Assembly (NCBI GenBank): GCA_031273285.1
Contig: JAISSE010000106.1
Coordinates: 1-6,444, forward strand
Reading direction: 5' to 3'
Length of the DNA: 6,444 nt
Source of the DNA: Prevotellaceae bacterium
GTDB lineage: Bacteria; Bacteroidota; Bacteroidia; Bacteroidales; UBA932
Both the position numbers and the translations under genes were made by a program. Below the pieces are notes generated by a model. It had not been told where the DNA came from. It worked only from the letters and a program-made list of their open reading frames with translations, and did no database searches. How positions within the stretch are numbered: the first letter of the stretch is position 1; each line of letters begins with the position of its first letter. Of this stretch, positions 6,365 to 6,444 are shown one piece after another.

Positions 6365-6378
6365 CGACAACTTTGTCG
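6365..6378. promoter_or_regulatory. 14-bp dyad at the expected transcription start of the PBP gene
   Basis: CGACAA and TTGTCG flank a central CT. The dyad lies 5 bp downstream of the -7 element and 19 bp before the corrected ATG, so it overlaps the expected transcription start and leader. This is a classic place for a repressor site. CGAC also recurs at 6353-6356. Alternatively it is a short leader hairpin, though the 2-base loop would be too tight unless the stem frays. No regulator is identified. Confidence 0.5.
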
Positions 6379-6382
6379 AATG

Positions 6383-6390
6383 CAAAGGTA
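6383..6390 (-). promoter_or_regulatory. Promoter -7 element of the PBP-lipoprotein-rel cluster
   Basis: TACCTTTG on the minus strand matches TAnnTTTG exactly and lies 37 bp upstream of the ATG at 6346. The spacer upstream of it contains the AT palindrome AAAAAATATTTTTT (6391-6404). No clear TTTG is seen at -33. Position and fit make it the likely main promoter of the cluster. Confidence 0.6.
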
Positions 6391-6444
6391 AAAAAATATT
6401 TTTTCATGGAACTTTAATCGGGAAATATGACAAAAATATTATCG
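6391..6444. other. Right edge upstream of the PBP gene; neighbour cannot be resolved
   Basis: Two readings are possible. On the plus strand an ATG at 6427-6429 opens a frame MTKILS to the edge, which would be a divergent gene. On the minus strand a frame from the edge reads DNIFVIFPD and stops at 6416-6414, which would be the end of an upstream gene. Too little sequence is present to choose. Confidence 0.2.

Overview
The window most likely comes from a Bacteroidota chromosome, probably Bacteroidales. The evidence is three candidate promoters with the -7 element TAnnTTTG used by the Bacteroidota primary sigma factor, the absence of clear Shine-Dalgarno sequences, a PBP1A and a long RSH protein of the Bacteroidota kind, and a lipoprotein with the Y/F-D-x-x-G repeat style common in that group. 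The genus cannot be told from the sequence.

Positions 864-6346 form a compact three-gene cluster on the minus strand. In transcription order it holds a bifunctional class A penicillin-binding protein (PBP1A type, start best placed at 6346), a 289-residue lipoprotein of unknown function, and a full-length bifunctional Rel/SpoT (p)ppGpp synthetase-hydrolase. The gaps between genes are 3 and 5 bp, so co-transcription and probably translational coupling are expected. A -7 element lies 37 bp upstream of the corrected PBP start, with a 14-bp dyad where the transcript should begin. A second, weaker -7 match lies 38 bp before rel, inside the end of the lipoprotein gene. The cluster joins peptidoglycan polymerisation and crosslinking, an envelope lipoprotein that could be a PBP partner (inference only), and the stringent-response enzyme.

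Positions 1-863 hold no recognisable conserved gene and are dense in repeats. The left part (72-258) is an array of five 19-bp inverted repeats spaced exactly 42 bp apart, ended by a perfect 12-bp hairpin and a second GC-rich hairpin. Next comes a promoter-like sequence on the minus strand (517-546) pointing left into the array. It precedes an ATG at 477 whose frame stays open through the array and off the left edge. The right part (552-863) is a mosaic of heptamer tandem repeats, two copies of a GACGTGGC/GCCACGTC palindrome, a 36-bp direct repeat, and an inverted repeat that touches the 3' end of rel.

The three genes are conventional and well supported. The unexplained content is the phased array with its promoter and open frame, and the repeat mosaic behind rel. 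No complete new system can be shown from this window alone.
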